A stretch of DNA of 64,000 bases from Syngnathus acus (GCF_901709675.1 NC_051095.1:25835956-25899955), one strand, 5' to 3'; positions 10,901-21,666 are shown, counted from the stretch's first letter. Numbers and translations: made by a program. The notes: generated by a model not told the origin, from the letters alone.

Positions 10901-11238
10901 CGACAGCCGCGCTTTCGCCGCCGGTCACACCGCCTACGCTTACTCCTCCTCCGGCGTGTGTTGCCCGGCGAGCCCGCTGCGTCGTGAGCTCCTGGGGCTA
11001 GCGCCCTAAGCACTCCGAGGCTACGCAAACAGACTAGGGTCGTTGTGGCTACGAGTCCGAAAACACTCGATGACCGTACCTCCAGCAGGCGCTGGCGATC
11101 GTACACTACTCTACTGGATGGATAAACTAAACTTTGTGTTGTTTGAAGTGTCCTAGGCGACATATTTTGTGAATATCCCCGTAGATTGCTGAGACGCGTA
11201 GCGGCCGCGGCCAACTGGGGCGCCGCCATCTTGGATCT
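7990..11238 (-). mobile_element. Full-length L2/Rex1-like LINE inserted in Tc1
   Basis: On the minus strand the element starts at about 11238 with an aagatggcggcg-type 5' end and ends near 7990 with a poly(A)-like signal (caataaag) and short tandem repeats of the type tctaag. The Tc1 sequence on either side is continuous except for a duplicated (t)ggaaga. Length is about 3.25 kb. One long ORF (8224-11229) fills it. A complete 5' end and an open frame indicate recent retrotransposition. Confidence 0.9.
8224..11229 (-). CDS. LINE polyprotein: APE endonuclease plus reverse transcriptase, intact
   Basis: One uninterrupted 1001-residue frame. A basic, arginine-rich segment lies at about residues 91-109. 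The APE endonuclease runs from about 125 to 345, with LTETW (E164), IIAGDFN (D284, N286) and SSDH (D334, H335) all present. The reverse transcriptase runs from about 555 to 830: RKAPGPDNIP, NDYRPVALTP, LFLDFSSAFN (catalytic D688), GSPQGCVLSP and KFADD (D777, D778). The C-terminal region to residue 1001 contains SLLPSGKRFRS, the usual end of this clade. The protein nicks DNA and copies its own RNA at the target. No frameshift or stop is seen, so it could be active. The start codon lies almost at the element's 5' end, so the 5' UTR is minimal. The exact clade (L2 versus Rex1) needs a phylogeny. Confidence 0.92.
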   Translation of the reverse strand: MAAPQLAAAATRLSNLRGYSQNMSPRTLQTTQSLVYPSSRVVYDRQRLLEVRSSSVFGLVATTTLVCLRSLGVLRALAPGAHDAAGSPGNTRRRRSKRRRCDRRRKRGCRGGLTAKLRANPYKPPLPSIFLSNVRSLDNKMDHLKLELSSKREVRNCCALILTETWLNSSMPDNAVSLEGLATFRADRNSELSGKSRGGGLCVYINNNWCKNARSVASFCSSDIELLTVNCRPFYLPREFTVVSITAVYVPPSANTKEAMRVLYRTISELQSTHTEGVFIIAGDFNQASMKTILPHFYQHVDFPTRGENTLDLVYTNIKDAFRAAPRPHLGSSDHLSVMLTPAYRPLLIRAKPTVKQVRVWSEGAMEALQDCFECSDWDMFKSAATYDNQINIDEYAMTVSAYINKCSEDVSTTKNIITRANQRPWMTEDVRHMLRARNSAFKSGDKEALRTARANLNRAIRLAKRSHSRKIQDFFHDANNTRSMWQGIRAITDYNSPSPPVGEVDADFLNGLNNFFGRFEALNSTPAVKTVPHQEEEVLCLDSADVWKTLRRVNPRKAPGPDNIPGRVFKECAGQLAGVITDIFNISLDQAKVPVCFKAASIIPVPKKPQITSWNDYRPVALTPIMMKCFERLLKDHIVSRLPPTFDPFQFAYRQNRSTEDAISSVLHLSLAHLEERNTHVRLLFLDFSSAFNTIIPQHLVEKLEHLGFSTPLRNWLLDFLTNRPQSVRVGQNTSDVITLSTGSPQGCVLSPLLFTLMTHDCAPRFTTNHIVKFADDTTVVGLIRDNNDLDYREEVEQLVGWCRENSLILNVEKTKEIIVDFRKNQPHHAPLIINSSAVEVVSSTKFLGVHITDDLTWTVNTTTLVKRAQKRLYFLRRMRRAHLPPPIMRTFYRSTIESILTSCLSVWCGGCSASDWKNLRRVVRTAERIIGAPLPSIQDLSSQRCVSRARNIISDPSHPHHGLFSLLPSGKRFRSIRCRSTRFCNSFFPAVVRLLNIQT

Positions 11239-11826
11239 TGGAAGAAGGTGCTCTGGTCAGATGAAACCAAAATCGAACTTTTTGGCCACAATGCAAAACG
11301 ATATGTTTGGCGTAAAAGCAACACAGCTCATCACCCTGAACACACCATCCCCACTGTCAAACATGGTGGTGGCAGCGTCATGGTTTGGGCCTGCTTTTCT
11401 TCAGCAGGCACAGGGAAGATGGCTAAAATTGATGGGAAGATGGATGGAGCCAAATACAGGACCATTCTGGAAGAAAACCTGTTGGAGTCTGCAAAAGACC
11501 TGAGACTGGGACGGAGATTTATCTTTCAACAGGACAATGATCCAAAACATAAAGCCAAATCTACAATGGAATAGTTCACAAATAGACGTATCCAGGTGTT
11601 AGAATGGCCAAGTCAAAGTCCAGACCTGAATCCAATCGAGAATCTGTGGAAAGAGCTGAAGACTGCTGTTCACAAACGCTCTCTATCCAACCTCACTGAG
11701 CTCGAGCTGTTTTGCAAGGAAGAATGGGCAAGAATTCCAGTCTCTCGATGTGCAAAACTGGTAGAGACATACCCGAAGCGACTTGCAGCTGTAATTGCAG
11801 CAAAAGGTGGCGCTACAAAGTATTAG
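11239..11826 (+). pseudogene. Tc1 transposase, catalytic part with one nonsense codon
   Basis: Continues the frame broken at 7989. It contains LWSDETKIELFG (first catalytic Asp region), the glycine-rich KHGGGSVMVWACFSS, FQQDNDPKH (second Asp) and [15 protein letters not shown] (third residue, Glu), the D,D34E arrangement of Tc1 enzymes. It ends AAKGGATKY and stop. A single TAG at 11572-11574 lies between KSTME and FTNRR, where Tc1 proteins usually carry Trp, so one point mutation plus the LINE insertion inactivate it. Confidence 0.9.
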
Positions 11827-12045
11827 CGCAAGGGGGCCGAATAATATTGCACGCCCCACTTTTCAGTTTTTTATTTGTTAAAAAAGTTTAAATTATCCAA
11901 TAAATTTTGTTCCACTTCACGATTGTGTCCCACTTGTTGTTGATTCTTGACAAAAAATTAAACTTTTATATCTTTGTTTGAAGCCTGAAATGTGGCGAAA
12001 TGTTGAAAGGTTCAAGGGGGCCGAATACTTTCGTAAGGCACTGTA

Positions 12046-14110
12046 CATGGTGGATAGGATGGTAAAAGATGGTGCGTGAGTGTGTATTGGATTTGGCCCA
12101 GACGAATTGGCTAAGAGGAAATTCCAAATTTCAAAGCTTGACATGGAAGACCTGAAGAAGGGGGCCGAAGTAGGGGTTACTTAAAAGTTACTCCTTCAAA
12201 ATTAACTATTGTTAAATTGGTAAAGGGGAATTTGTTGGTGGAACCAGTAAACCTCCATTCCTGTTCCACATTTCACCAGAAGATGGTGCCAAAGTCAGAT
12301 TGACCTAACATAGTAAATTAATAGTTTAAAAAGTCATCGATTAGATGAAGACTTGTTCCGAAGCACAGCAACACACAATTTTGGAGTATGTTATATTATT
12401 TTGTTTTGCTATAATATACTTTGAAACTGCTAGAGTATTTTAATTTGCTAACTAGGGAAGCCCATGCTCATCGTTAGCTAATGAGAATGAGACATGTTAA
12501 TCACAGTTAGAGTAAGCTGCAATATACTTTATTTTATTCTGCTTTGCAATACTGTATAGTTAGTAGCAACATGAGCAGCATCATAGCACTGATGTTTCAT
12601 TTACACATGAAGGTATTAAGAGTTGAGTAAGGACAAGGGGCTGACAGTGATACCGTGGGTGGAAGACTGCAATCCCACGCTTGAGCTTGACCTAGAGGTC
12701 ACCAGGTTGTCAAAATACGTTTTGAAGATGCTTGAGTGTTTTAACCTGCTAACTAAGAAAATCCACGATCATAGTTATGATTATGTGTTAAACTGACTAT
12801 TGTGAAAGTATGTGTTATTATTGTCACCATGTTTGAGCAGTATCAAACATGTATGTAATATTGATGTTCCATTTACACATGAATGTATAAATGTGAGCGA
12901 AGACAAGGAGGCGGAAAGGGTTAATGGTGATACTAAGTGGTGGAAGACTGAGATCCCACATATGAGCGGGACCTCGGTCACGTTCATCCAGTTGAAGCCT
13001 AAACAAAATGCTGTTTGACGGAACACAAGTCAGAGAAAAAACATTTGCAAATGTCACGTTGATGGACAGTTGACAAGATTTGGGAGTGGGAAACAGGATG
13101 AGGCATCCCTGAGAAAATTGTTACTTCTGTGAGAACATGGTCACCTCATCTAGTTGAATCCGGTTGAGATGCAGGTGCAGTCTATTCTGGAAGCATTTGG
13201 GTTATCTGAGGCCAATGTATGACGTCATGGAAAAAAACTGGTACGTGACCAAGCAGGCATAGTACCCACGAACTGGACTGGTATAAAAGGTTCGTTCCGA
13301 CAAAGAGCATCGCTCTCTCTCGCCCGGTGGCCTTTCCCCGTCAGGGGTATGGCCCCTGCGGCTACTGCTGTGGGTCGAGAACGCCGATTAGACAAAGATA
13401 GATTTAATTCTTTCTGAGATTAACCCAAGGTCCGTTAAAATGAATTTATACTATCTTCAAATTGGATTTAGTCAAACTTTAAGCTCAAAGACAGGCTAGG
13501 AGATGCAGACCTCGGTGCAGGAGAGAGGAGCCATTTTTAGGGCGTCGTCATCTCCATTCTTTAGGCCAGCCTGTTCTTTTAAACAGAATTCGGATTTTGG
13601 AACAAGGAGAACTGATCACTCGACTTTTCCACCAAACAGCATTTTAGACCTCGAGCCCCTTACCCTTTTTTACTATATTTTTGAGTTTTCAATCGAGAGA
13701 ACTTCGAGACTGAATAATTTTTGCTCTATTGAGAATGGTGAGTGGAAATTATTGTTAGTTGTTCGAACAATTGAAACTTGTAATTCTCTTTCTTGCTTAT
13801 TCATTAAATTTCTACTTTATAATCATCTAATTTCGATTAATGATTATTTTGATCTTTTATGCTTTAAATCTCTTTTGTTTCTCTATCATAGTCATACTTT
13901 AAACCGTTCAGTTCTTTTTAAATGAAGACAGCTTTAATCTTCGACATCAGGGAGTGTCAGAATCTGGTTCGAAACCGTTAACTTAAGCTAAGCTAGTGTG
14001 AGTGTACACTAGTGAAAATAAACGAGTTCCCGCGGTCTTAACAAAGACAGCTAAACTATTCAGAGCGGATAACAAAAGCAACAATCTTAATAGGAAAGGA
14101 GAGCTGCTGA
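12046..14110 (+). repeat. Long LTR-like repeat, copy 1 (partner of 48623-56235)
   Basis: The block aligns along its length with the solo LTR split at 48623-48755 and 54609-56235. Shared landmarks are the start (catggtgg), ggcccag near 12096, a TATA-like ggtataaaagg at 13280, a following conserved stretch ending in attaaaatgaa(t), cactcgactt near 13618 and gtcttaacaaagaca near 14034. The TATA box and downstream R/U5-like region fit an LTR. Its 5' end abuts the Tc1 end at 12043 and its 3' end is lost near 14110. A 140-codon frame inside (13503-13925) has no recognisable motif and is not called. Confidence 0.7.
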
Positions 14111-14146
14111 AACGGCCGCGATCGAGGAGATCCTGGGTCTCAACAA

Positions 14147-14764
14147 AGCCATCTTCCCTGTCCCTGCTGAAGAAAAGCAGGCCCAAACCATGATGCTGCC
14201 ACCACCATGTTTGACAGTGGGGATGGTGTGTTCAGGGTGATGAGCTGTGTTGCTTTTACGCCAAACATATCGTTTTGCATTGTGGCCAAAAAGTTCGATT
14301 TTGGTTTCATCTGACCAGAGCACCTTCTTCCACATGTTTGGTGTGTCTCCCAGGTGGCTTGTGGCAAACTTTAAACGAGACTTTTTATGGATATCTTTGA
14401 GAAATGGCTTTCTTCTTGCCACTCTTCCATAAAGGCCAGATTTGTGCAGTGCACGACTGATTGTTGTCCTATGGACAGACTCTCCCACCTCAGCTGTAGT
14501 TATCTGCAGTTCATCCAGAGTGATCATGGGCCTCTTGGCTGCATCTCTGATCAGTCTTCTCCTTGTTTGAGATGAAAGTTTGGAGGGACGGCCGGGTCTT
14601 GGTAGATTTGCAGTGGTCTGATACTCCTTCCATTTCAATATAATTGCTTGCACAGTGCTCCTTGAGATGTTTAAAGCTTGGGAAATCTTTTCGTATCCAA
14701 ATCCGGCTTTAAACTTCTCCACAACAGTATCTCGGACCTGCCTGGTGTGTTCCTTTGTCTTCAT
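14147..14764 (-). pseudogene. Tc1 transposase, truncated after the first catalytic Asp
   Basis: Starts MKTKEHTRQVRDTVVEKFKA and is nearly identical to the copy at 7553. Here the stretch disrupted by the LINE in that copy is intact (LGDTPNMWKKVLWSDETKIE). The frame continues through HGGGSIMVWACFSSAGTGKM at about residue 205 and then runs into unrelated DNA. The second catalytic Asp and the Glu are missing. About 205 of the expected roughly 340 residues remain. Confidence 0.92.
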
Positions 14765-15153
14765 GGTTCTCTCTGCGCTTTAAACAGAACCCTGAGACTA
14801 TCAAAGAGCAGGTGCATTTATACGGAGACTTGATTACACACAGGTGCATTCTATTTATCATCATCAGTCATTTAGGACAACATTGGATCATTCAAAGATC
14901 CTCACTGAACTTCTGGAGTGAGTTTGCTGCACTGAAAGTAAAGGGGCCGAATAATATTGCACGCCCCATTTTTCAGTTTTTTATTTGTTAAAAAAGTTTA
15001 AATTATCCAATAAATTTCGTCCCACTTCACGATTGTGTCCCACTTGTTGTTGATTCTTGACAAAAAATTAAAATTTTATATCTTTGTTTGAAGCCTGAAA
15101 TGTGGCGAAATGTTGAAAGGTTCAAGGGGGCCGAATACTTTCACAAGGCACTG
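14147..15153 (-). mobile_element. Second Tc1 transposon, 3'-truncated
   Basis: The outer end at 15153 (…ggcactg followed by TA) and the subterminal 14941-15153 match the right end of the first Tc1 at 11838-12043. Long terminal inverted repeats of about 200 bp are therefore a family trait. The transposase reads leftward on the minus strand but stops at about 14147, where homology ends, so the catalytic C-terminal half and the other end are gone. Confidence 0.88.
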
Positions 15154-15155
15154 TA

Positions 15156-15790
15156 AATACTGTCGTTTGTGCAAAGAAAACAGCATTAGGACCCTCTAAA
15201 ATGGCATAGACAAAGACAAAGTTGTTTTGTGTGGCTTCCGCCACACAGAGACGTAATATACAGGCGTAATATGTAAACCCGATGAACAAATCAGAGGACA
15301 TTACATTTTACGTAGATCGGGGCGGTAAACCAATCAGAGGATTGTACGTAACACGTTGAGTACGTACCTCTGCCGCCATTGATAAATCCTATCATTTGTG
15401 CAAAGAAAACAGCAATAGGACCCTCTAAAATGGCATAGACAACAAGACATGCTTATGAGGCACTATTAAAGCCTCACTGCAGAAGAGCAACGTGACAACG
15501 AGAAGAAAGAACTTGGCATGTTTAATGGCGAATTTGCCCAACTGTTTAATTTGGATACAGAAGATGAGGACTTGGACGGATTTGCGTATGAATATCGATT
15601 AACAATGTGAGTACAGTAGAGTACATGGTTAAACAGTAAAATAAAGTACAACCGAACTCACTGTCTTGCCCCGTGATGTTTTTTTGTTTTTTGTTTACCG
15701 TAAGTCATGGTATGCATGCACCCTATAATACGGTGCGCCCTATGTGTGGATTAAATACAAAATAGACCCCACAATTGAGTCTGTGTCTTT
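15156..15790. repeat. Unclassified repeat with direct duplication and Tigger-like fragment
   Basis: About 50 bp around 15165-15215 (containing tttgtgcaaagaaaacagca) recur at 15388-15440. Between the copies is a short inverted gtggcttccgccac. A plus-strand run, EEQRDNEKKELGMFNGEFAQ followed by an acidic stretch, ends near 15606 next to a gtgagt donor-like site, but I cannot assign it. At 15695-15760 is a tail resembling Tigger-type MITEs (…cctataatacggtgcgcc). Confidence 0.4.
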
Positions 15791-16436
15791 TAACCTGAAG
15801 CGCCTTGTGTTGTGGAAAGTACAGTACATCAAATTAGTTGTGGAAGTCACAGATGTTGTCATAGCAATTGAGGGGAATTAATACTGAGCGCAGCTGAGAG
15901 TTTGACCAATGAAGAAGCATGCATTATGCATGCAAGTTCAAGGCCACTCTGTCCAAAGGTAGTAGAGCAGTACAGTGCAATACAGAGTCCAAGTTTTGTA
16001 AAGTATGCCCAGTCCTAGATTTAGTGCTGGGAACTTATTCATAACCAATTTCACATTAATCCAAATTGACTGCAGAACAAATCCAAGTGCAATCATCTTT
16101 AAGTGGCGTGAGTCGTGTGAGGTTCAGCATCCAACAGCACCGCAGGCCACAATCATGCCCGGAGAAAAGAACCAAGGCAACCCAAATGCAGTTTTAATGT
16201 TTGCTCTATAATTAGATTAAATCAAGTTGAAGTGTAGCATTTTGCCTTAGGTGACTCGTTAATGTGTGCAGAATTATATTTTAAACCAAATTACCAGCTC
16301 TGCCATTTAATCTGGAGCAGGATTTGCATAATGTTCCCTTTTTAAATATATATATTAATGAATACCGTATGACTTCAGAGGAAAGTGCATTAGTATACAA
16401 TTAACCATCACCCACAGGCCCAGCTCCCCCGTCATC
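15791..16436. other. No gene or element recognised
   Basis: AT-rich, single-copy-looking sequence. The only reading frame of note (16005-16211, 68 codons) carries no motif. I see no RNA gene, boundary or repeat. Confidence 0.4.
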
Positions 16437-16535
16437 ACTACCACATGCACGTGCGCGCACACACGCACGCACACATGCGCATGTGCGCACACACATGCAC
16501 ACACATGCACACGCACGCACACACACACACACACC
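16437..16535. repeat. (CA)n/(GC)-rich microsatellite
   Basis: Alternating purine-pyrimidine run, mostly ca dinucleotides with cg and tg interruptions (cgcgcacacacgcacgcac type). Such runs can adopt Z-DNA in vitro. Confidence 0.9.
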
Positions 16536-16737
16536 AGTTTTACACATCCATCTTTACATCTCTCTCTTCCCTTTCTTCCACAGTTTACCAGGAATAAGGA
16601 AAACCAAATCATAGAAGAGATATGAAAGCAATTGCTCTTCTACTTTTGACACAAATTGTAAGTCAGTTTTCAGGAGGAAGTGCCCTGTCTCACACTGCTC
16701 TTTAAGCATTTGGGTTTTGCCTATTTACTATAGGCAT

Positions 16738-17365
16738 GACTCATGACTACATTTTACCGCGGCACCATTGAGAGCGTCCTCTCCAGCTGTATTGCTGTTT
16801 GGGGTGGCAGCTGCACTGACTACGACTTGAAGGCCCTGCAGCGCATAGTGAAAACGGCTGGTAAGACTATTGGTGCTTCTCTCCCCTCCTTGAAGGACAT
16901 TTACACCTCCCATCTCACCCGCAAGACGACCAAGATTGTGAGTGATGTGAGTCACCCCGCTCACTCTTTGTTTGATCTTCTGCCCTCTGGGAGGCGGTAC
17001 AGGAGCCTGCGCTCCCGCACCACCAGACTCTCCAACAGCTTCATACTCCAGGCTGTTAGGATCCTGAACTCGCTCCCCCTTTCTGCGTAGCGTCCTGTTC
17101 TTTGCGCTATGCTTACTGTCTGCTGTATGCACGCTGGCTCAGTTTTGCTCCTCTTATTTATTGGGTTATTGGTTTATTATTTATTCATCGCTCATTTTAT
17201 TTATTTGTTATTTATTATTTATTGTTTGTGCCTTCTTGTTTTTATTTTGTGTCGTCTGCTTGTATGTCTCGTCACTGTGGGATAGAGGAAACGGAATTTC
17301 GGTTTCTTTGTGTGTCTTGACATATGAAGGGATTGACAATAAAGGTGACTTTGACTTTGAGGTGT
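16738..17365 (+). mobile_element. 5'-truncated LINE, 3' end with tail
   Basis: Codes for the last 114 residues of an L2-like LINE polyprotein (TFYRGTIESVLSSC, LFDLLPSGRRYRSLRSRTTR, ending LPLSA and stop at 17088). A 3' UTR follows, ending acaataaag and repeats of gactttgactttga. The same family occurs at 59928-60840 (minus) and, as tail only, at 23210-23508. Severe 5' truncation is the usual result of incomplete reverse transcription. Confidence 0.88.
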
Positions 17366-19204
17366 GTCATCATTTTATTATAGAGCACTGCATTTCCGGA
17401 ACTGTCCTGATTTTATGGATTAATTTCTAGTTCTCCTTTTTACTGCGTACTAACTAGAAAACACAAAACAAATGCAAAATTACAATTAATTATGCAAAGT
17501 CTGATTGTAAGCTTACAAATCAATTTTTGTTTTGTGTACTGGTTTTGTGTCTCTGTTTGTCTTGAGTGCGTCCTCGTGTTACCTGTCCTGAGTCAACAGT
17601 GATTCACATTTTACCACTGACCACGGTCTCCACAGGGCCAAGGCCTAAAGGCTTTGTAACCAACAGGTTGCCAACACCTGCAAAAGCAGCTGGCTGTCCA
17701 GGCTGCCATCTGCACGACTGTTCACACTTAAGGTTGGACTGCTGCCACTCTGAGCCAGTGGGGCTGTTGATTGGATAAGGTAAATGCGTTCGACAGCCCA
17801 CAGCGGCAGATTGTGTATTGATTGTGATTGTGTATGTATTGTGGGTATAAAAGTCAAATGTGGAAAAATAAACTATTGTCTAAATTAACACCCCGATTGC
17901 CTGAATTAACACCCCCTTCCTTTTTGTTCAAGGGTCCAATTATTATCTCTGGAGGAAAGAGATGAAATTAGTAAATTCCATCAAACACTGTCAATCTGAT
18001 TGACATTCATTTTCTACTGACATTAAGACAAATTCGGAATTATCACAAATTCAGTAAACTGGAATTTGGGACTGTAGGATCAAAGGTTGGTTTTTGTGCT
18101 CGTGTGCTTCCTCCGACTACTCAAGTTGCCCTTGAGCAAGCAAAGATTAGCTCAGGGATTCAATACCATTTAAACATACTATCACCTCTATGTCTGCATG
18201 CATGTGAATAGTGTCTCTGTGTTTTGTAAGCACATGAAATATACGGAATCTGTTCTTTTAGTGAAAAGCTTACTTTGATTCACCCAATGTTTTTTTAAAC
18301 AGTTTTATCGGCTATGATTGCAGATTAACTTTGCATCAAGGAATTCAGGTGTCACAAAATGAAAGTCAAAACCCTTCAAATTCAAAGTGAAGAAAAAAAG
18401 AATCCACAGCAGTTTGCGTATTATTTCTTACAGCGTTAAACACTATCAGGAAAGGTTGAGATTGAGAAAGGAACAAATCAATATAGAGCAGGTCTCTTCC
18501 TGCAAATTTCTGCCAGAGGCCACCACCTTCAGCACCATTCGAGCCAGCCCCTGATCACCCCACTTACATCCTCCATCATTGTACAGCCCCTCATGTTCAA
18601 TTTTCTTCCCACTCCATACATAAGGGAAATCTTGTTGTGGCGATCTATTTTGCTTCTACACAGCAAGAATACAGACAATGTAAATTTTTTCTTTTTGCGA
18701 CGGATTGGGGGGGGCATGGGGGGGCTACTGCATATTTTATTTGAATGGATTTCAAAGGCCTTACAGCAGATCTTTATTAAGTTTACTGTTTGATTTATAC
18801 CAACATAAAGTTAAGGTGAAGAAAGAGGAAGCGATGTTATACTTTTCATAAAAATTATTTTGAATGAAGCTCATGCATTTTATAAACGTATCTAGAGCAG
18901 GGATGGCCAACGGGATGAGCATGAACATGAGAAGTTTGAACGCTTGCATTAGAGTGTACCCCTGGAGCTCCCACATAGAGGCCTTGATGGGTATAGGGAA
19001 GGGAGCAATATTGTAGTTTGATGAATATCTGGTATTCCCATTTTGTGTCGAGTCTTGTATTTTCCAAAATAATTATTTTAACTTTGATGGATGTGACTTC
19101 AAGTCGTTGACTGGGCTGTCCCTTGCTCCCACAACTCCAGATCGCTATGGAAGACTGAAAGTGCCGCAATTGTATGTTTAAATACACCATGGAATATTTG
19201 ATTT
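17366..19204. other. No gene or element recognised
   Basis: Ordinary non-coding sequence. Short frames exist (for example 17566-17778 and 18855-19190) without motifs, codon-like bias or splice context. A G-run (ggggggggcatgggggggc) lies near 18709-18725. Confidence 0.4.
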
Positions 19205-19545
19205 AAATTCATTCATTCATCATCCAAACCGCTTATCCTCACAAGGGTCACAGACGTTCTGGAGCGTATCGCAGCAATCTTTTGGGCGGTAGGCGGGGTA
19301 CACCCTGATCTGGTCACCAGCTAATTGCAGGGCACATATAGACAAAACACCATTCAGACTCACAATCACACTTACAGTCAATTTGGAGTGGTGAGTTGGC
19401 CTACCATGCATACGTATTTTTGGAATATGGGAGGAAACTGAAGTACCCTGAGAAAACCCTTTGCAGGTACGGGGAGAACGTGCAAACTCCACACAGGAAG
19501 GCCGGAACCAGAATCGAACCTGCACCTCTGAACTGAGGCGGATTT
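19205..19545. repeat. Widespread fish interspersed repeat
   Basis: This block has the familiar landmarks of a very abundant fish repeat: attcattcatcatccaaacc, gcttatcctcacaagggtca, ggcggggtacaccctg, ggagaacgtgcaaactccac. Recognition is from general familiarity. I cannot name the family with certainty or place exact ends. Confidence 0.6.
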
Positions 19546-19739
19546 CAATGCAAATGAGGATTGGCCGCAAAAAAAAATATTAACATCCCAAAACAGCATA
19601 CAAAGGCACACATGCCCTTTTAAGGCAAACAAAATACCAAAAGAAAGAAACGCCACCTATCCAGGTAGACTGCGGGTTGCGCGAGGCTGTCACTCAAATT
19701 GATAATAGGGCCCTGTAGTCTCCAGTCTTACGCAGCAAT

Positions 19740-20312
19740 TTCTTTTATATTAAAAAGTATATATAAAAGTACATATGTACGTATATACATATAATATATT
19801 ATAATATATAATATATATTACAATATATAATATAATGTATAATTTATGAACAAATATTTTATCTTTGCCTCATACATCTGTAAAAATTGAAATGCATAAA
19901 CTATTCAGAGTAGTACCAGAGAAAATATAGGTCAAAGAACAGATTTGCATAAATCATTTTCCATATGTACAGTATGTTGACAATTCAAGGATGCAGAAAG
20001 CGACTCATGCAAGGAGGAATGCACTAACAATCGGTTATCTCTTGAGTAAGTGTACTAAAGTGGCATTCCAAACAATCCAGTGTATGGTTTATTACACAAT
20101 TCCCCTTTCTGTGAGATGATCATCATTACTCATGTGGGCTTCATTTATTTGCAAGCATTTAGTACCTCTTGTTCTGTGTGACTTAGGAGTAAAGGAGTTA
20201 AGATTAGATAAATGGACTACTTATGAATAATTTGACAAAGCATGCTTTAACATCACAGTGAAACAACCATTTGTTGATCATCCTTCAATTTTCTATACTG
20301 TTCAGGGTTGTG
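19740..20312. other. AT-rich non-coding stretch with TA microsatellite
   Basis: Runs of ta/ata lie between about 19783 and 19850. The rest is featureless. No gene is seen. Confidence 0.5.
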
Positions 20313-20400
20313 GCGATCGTTTTACCTTTTGTTTGACATGTTTCGGCTACTGCCTGTAGCCTTCCTCAAAAGCGTCACATGATAGGGAAGTGAGGTGTCT
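20313..20400 (-). ncRNA. Degenerate hammerhead-ribozyme-like hairpin
   Basis: Read on the minus strand: TTGAGGA, then a perfect 6-bp stem ggctac/gtagcc with a 5-nt loop, then GAAAC and ATGTC. The type-I hammerhead core is CTGATGA, stem II, GAAAC, short stem III, then cleavage after a GTC-like triplet. Here stem II, GAAAC and ATGTC are intact (20335-20361), but CTGATGA carries two changes, so activity is unlikely. Such motifs are known from Penelope-like elements, retrozymes and satellites. No Penelope RT is seen nearby. Confidence 0.5.
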
Positions 20401-20928
20401 TATAAGCTGCTGTTTTTTTGGTTTGGCCAGACAGCAGGGGAAGCTTGCGTCCCCCTACTTTTAAAATAACAGGCTTTTGAAATGTAAAAAAAAAATGTCT
20501 CCAATATCTTACACACTAAAAGGCTCAAGTGTCTTTGGGTTAAGGAAAGTGTCTAAAAAATATCAATTAGTTCAATTTACCATACATTTGCATCTCATTT
20601 ATTTCTGACTCACAATAGCTTTTAAGTTGTTATAAATTGTGACTTTAATACAACAGTTCCTGCTTGGCTCCCTGCTCATATTTCTGTCTCAAGCCAATTT
20701 GCCTCATTACAAATGGCCCAATTTCCCTTCTCACGCACATGCATACTTAATATGATGATAATCTAAGCATTCTGGTGACAAATCACGGAGACGTTCAACA
20801 GTACAATTGTCTCATTACTACTGGCCCATTTTTCATCTCACCCGTTCACATTCGTGCATAATTTATATAATGAGAATCAAAGAACTCCAGTGGCGAATTA
20901 AAGAGATGCGAAGAAAATAGATTTCATA

Positions 20929-21664
20929 CCGTATTGGCCCGAATATAAGACGACCCTGATTAAAAGACGACCCCCTCTTTTTCAAGACTCAAGTTTGAAA
21001 AAAGACTTTTTCAACACCAAATTTAATTTTTATACGGAAAATAATTACAGTACATCTGAAAAAAATGATTATAACAATATATTCGAGAGAAAATGCATGT
21101 TATTTTGCCTCATTCAAATCATGCAAAAACTGTCTATCACATCACAACAGGTTAATATCTGAACATTTAAATATGTCAACTAAAGTGCAATCACATTTGT
21201 AAAAGAATGGCTTCTGGTTTTTGAAATGTAAATAAACCAATCTACTGTGATAAAACAACAAAATTGCAATAACTGCATTAACCATCAAAGTGAAGTCTAA
21301 CTGTAACTGTAGTCTTGAAACAAATCTGAATAAGTAAAAACATTGCAATAAAATAATGCAAACTGGTTTAAACTTGAGAGTAGCTGAGATCTGTCATGTC
21401 AGAACATTACTCCTCACAAACATCCTCTGCCTCGCTGTGCTCAGTGGTTTTCTTCTTCGTGGTACCGCTATTTTTATTTTTATTCTTTGTGACAGGGGTT
21501 CGCTTTGGCCTGGGGAGTTAAGTTCAGCATTCGCTTTAAAGATATCTGGCGCCATCTTGCGTTGTGAATGGGTATAATGTTTAGACTCCAAATGTAAGAC
21601 GACCCCCACTTTTTCAGTCTTATTTCAGTGCAAAAAACACCGTCTTATATTCGGGCCAATACGG
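20929..21664. mobile_element. Tigger/pogo-like MITE
   Basis: Terminal inverted repeats of about 25 bp (ccgtattggcccgaatataa at the left, its complement ending in cggta at the right) are flanked by TA on both sides (20927-20928 and 21665-21666). Subterminal gacgaccc motifs are also mirrored. There is no transposase inside. TA target site and TIR style suggest a Tc1/mariner-superfamily non-autonomous element, about 736 bp. Confidence 0.85.
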
Positions 21665-21666
21665 TA

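Larger units (their letters stand above)
7419..12043 (+). mobile_element. Tc1/mariner transposon, 5'-truncated, split by a LINE
   Basis: The right end is intact: a subterminal region (11827-12043) ending ...ggcactg is followed by TA (12044-12045), the Tc1 target dinucleotide. The same terminal sequence ends the second copy at 15153. The left inverted repeat is missing; homology to copy 2 starts at about 7419, fused to the gypsy chromodomain. The transposase is in two parts, 7553-7989 and 11239-11826, separated by a full-length LINE (7990-11238). The duplicated ggaaga at 7984-7989 and around 11239 is the probable LINE target duplication. Confidence 0.85.

Noticed and set aside
13503-13925. 140-codon frame as a host gene
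   Set aside because: It lies within the LTR-like repeat; the matching region of the other copy at 55440-55860 is not open in the same frame.
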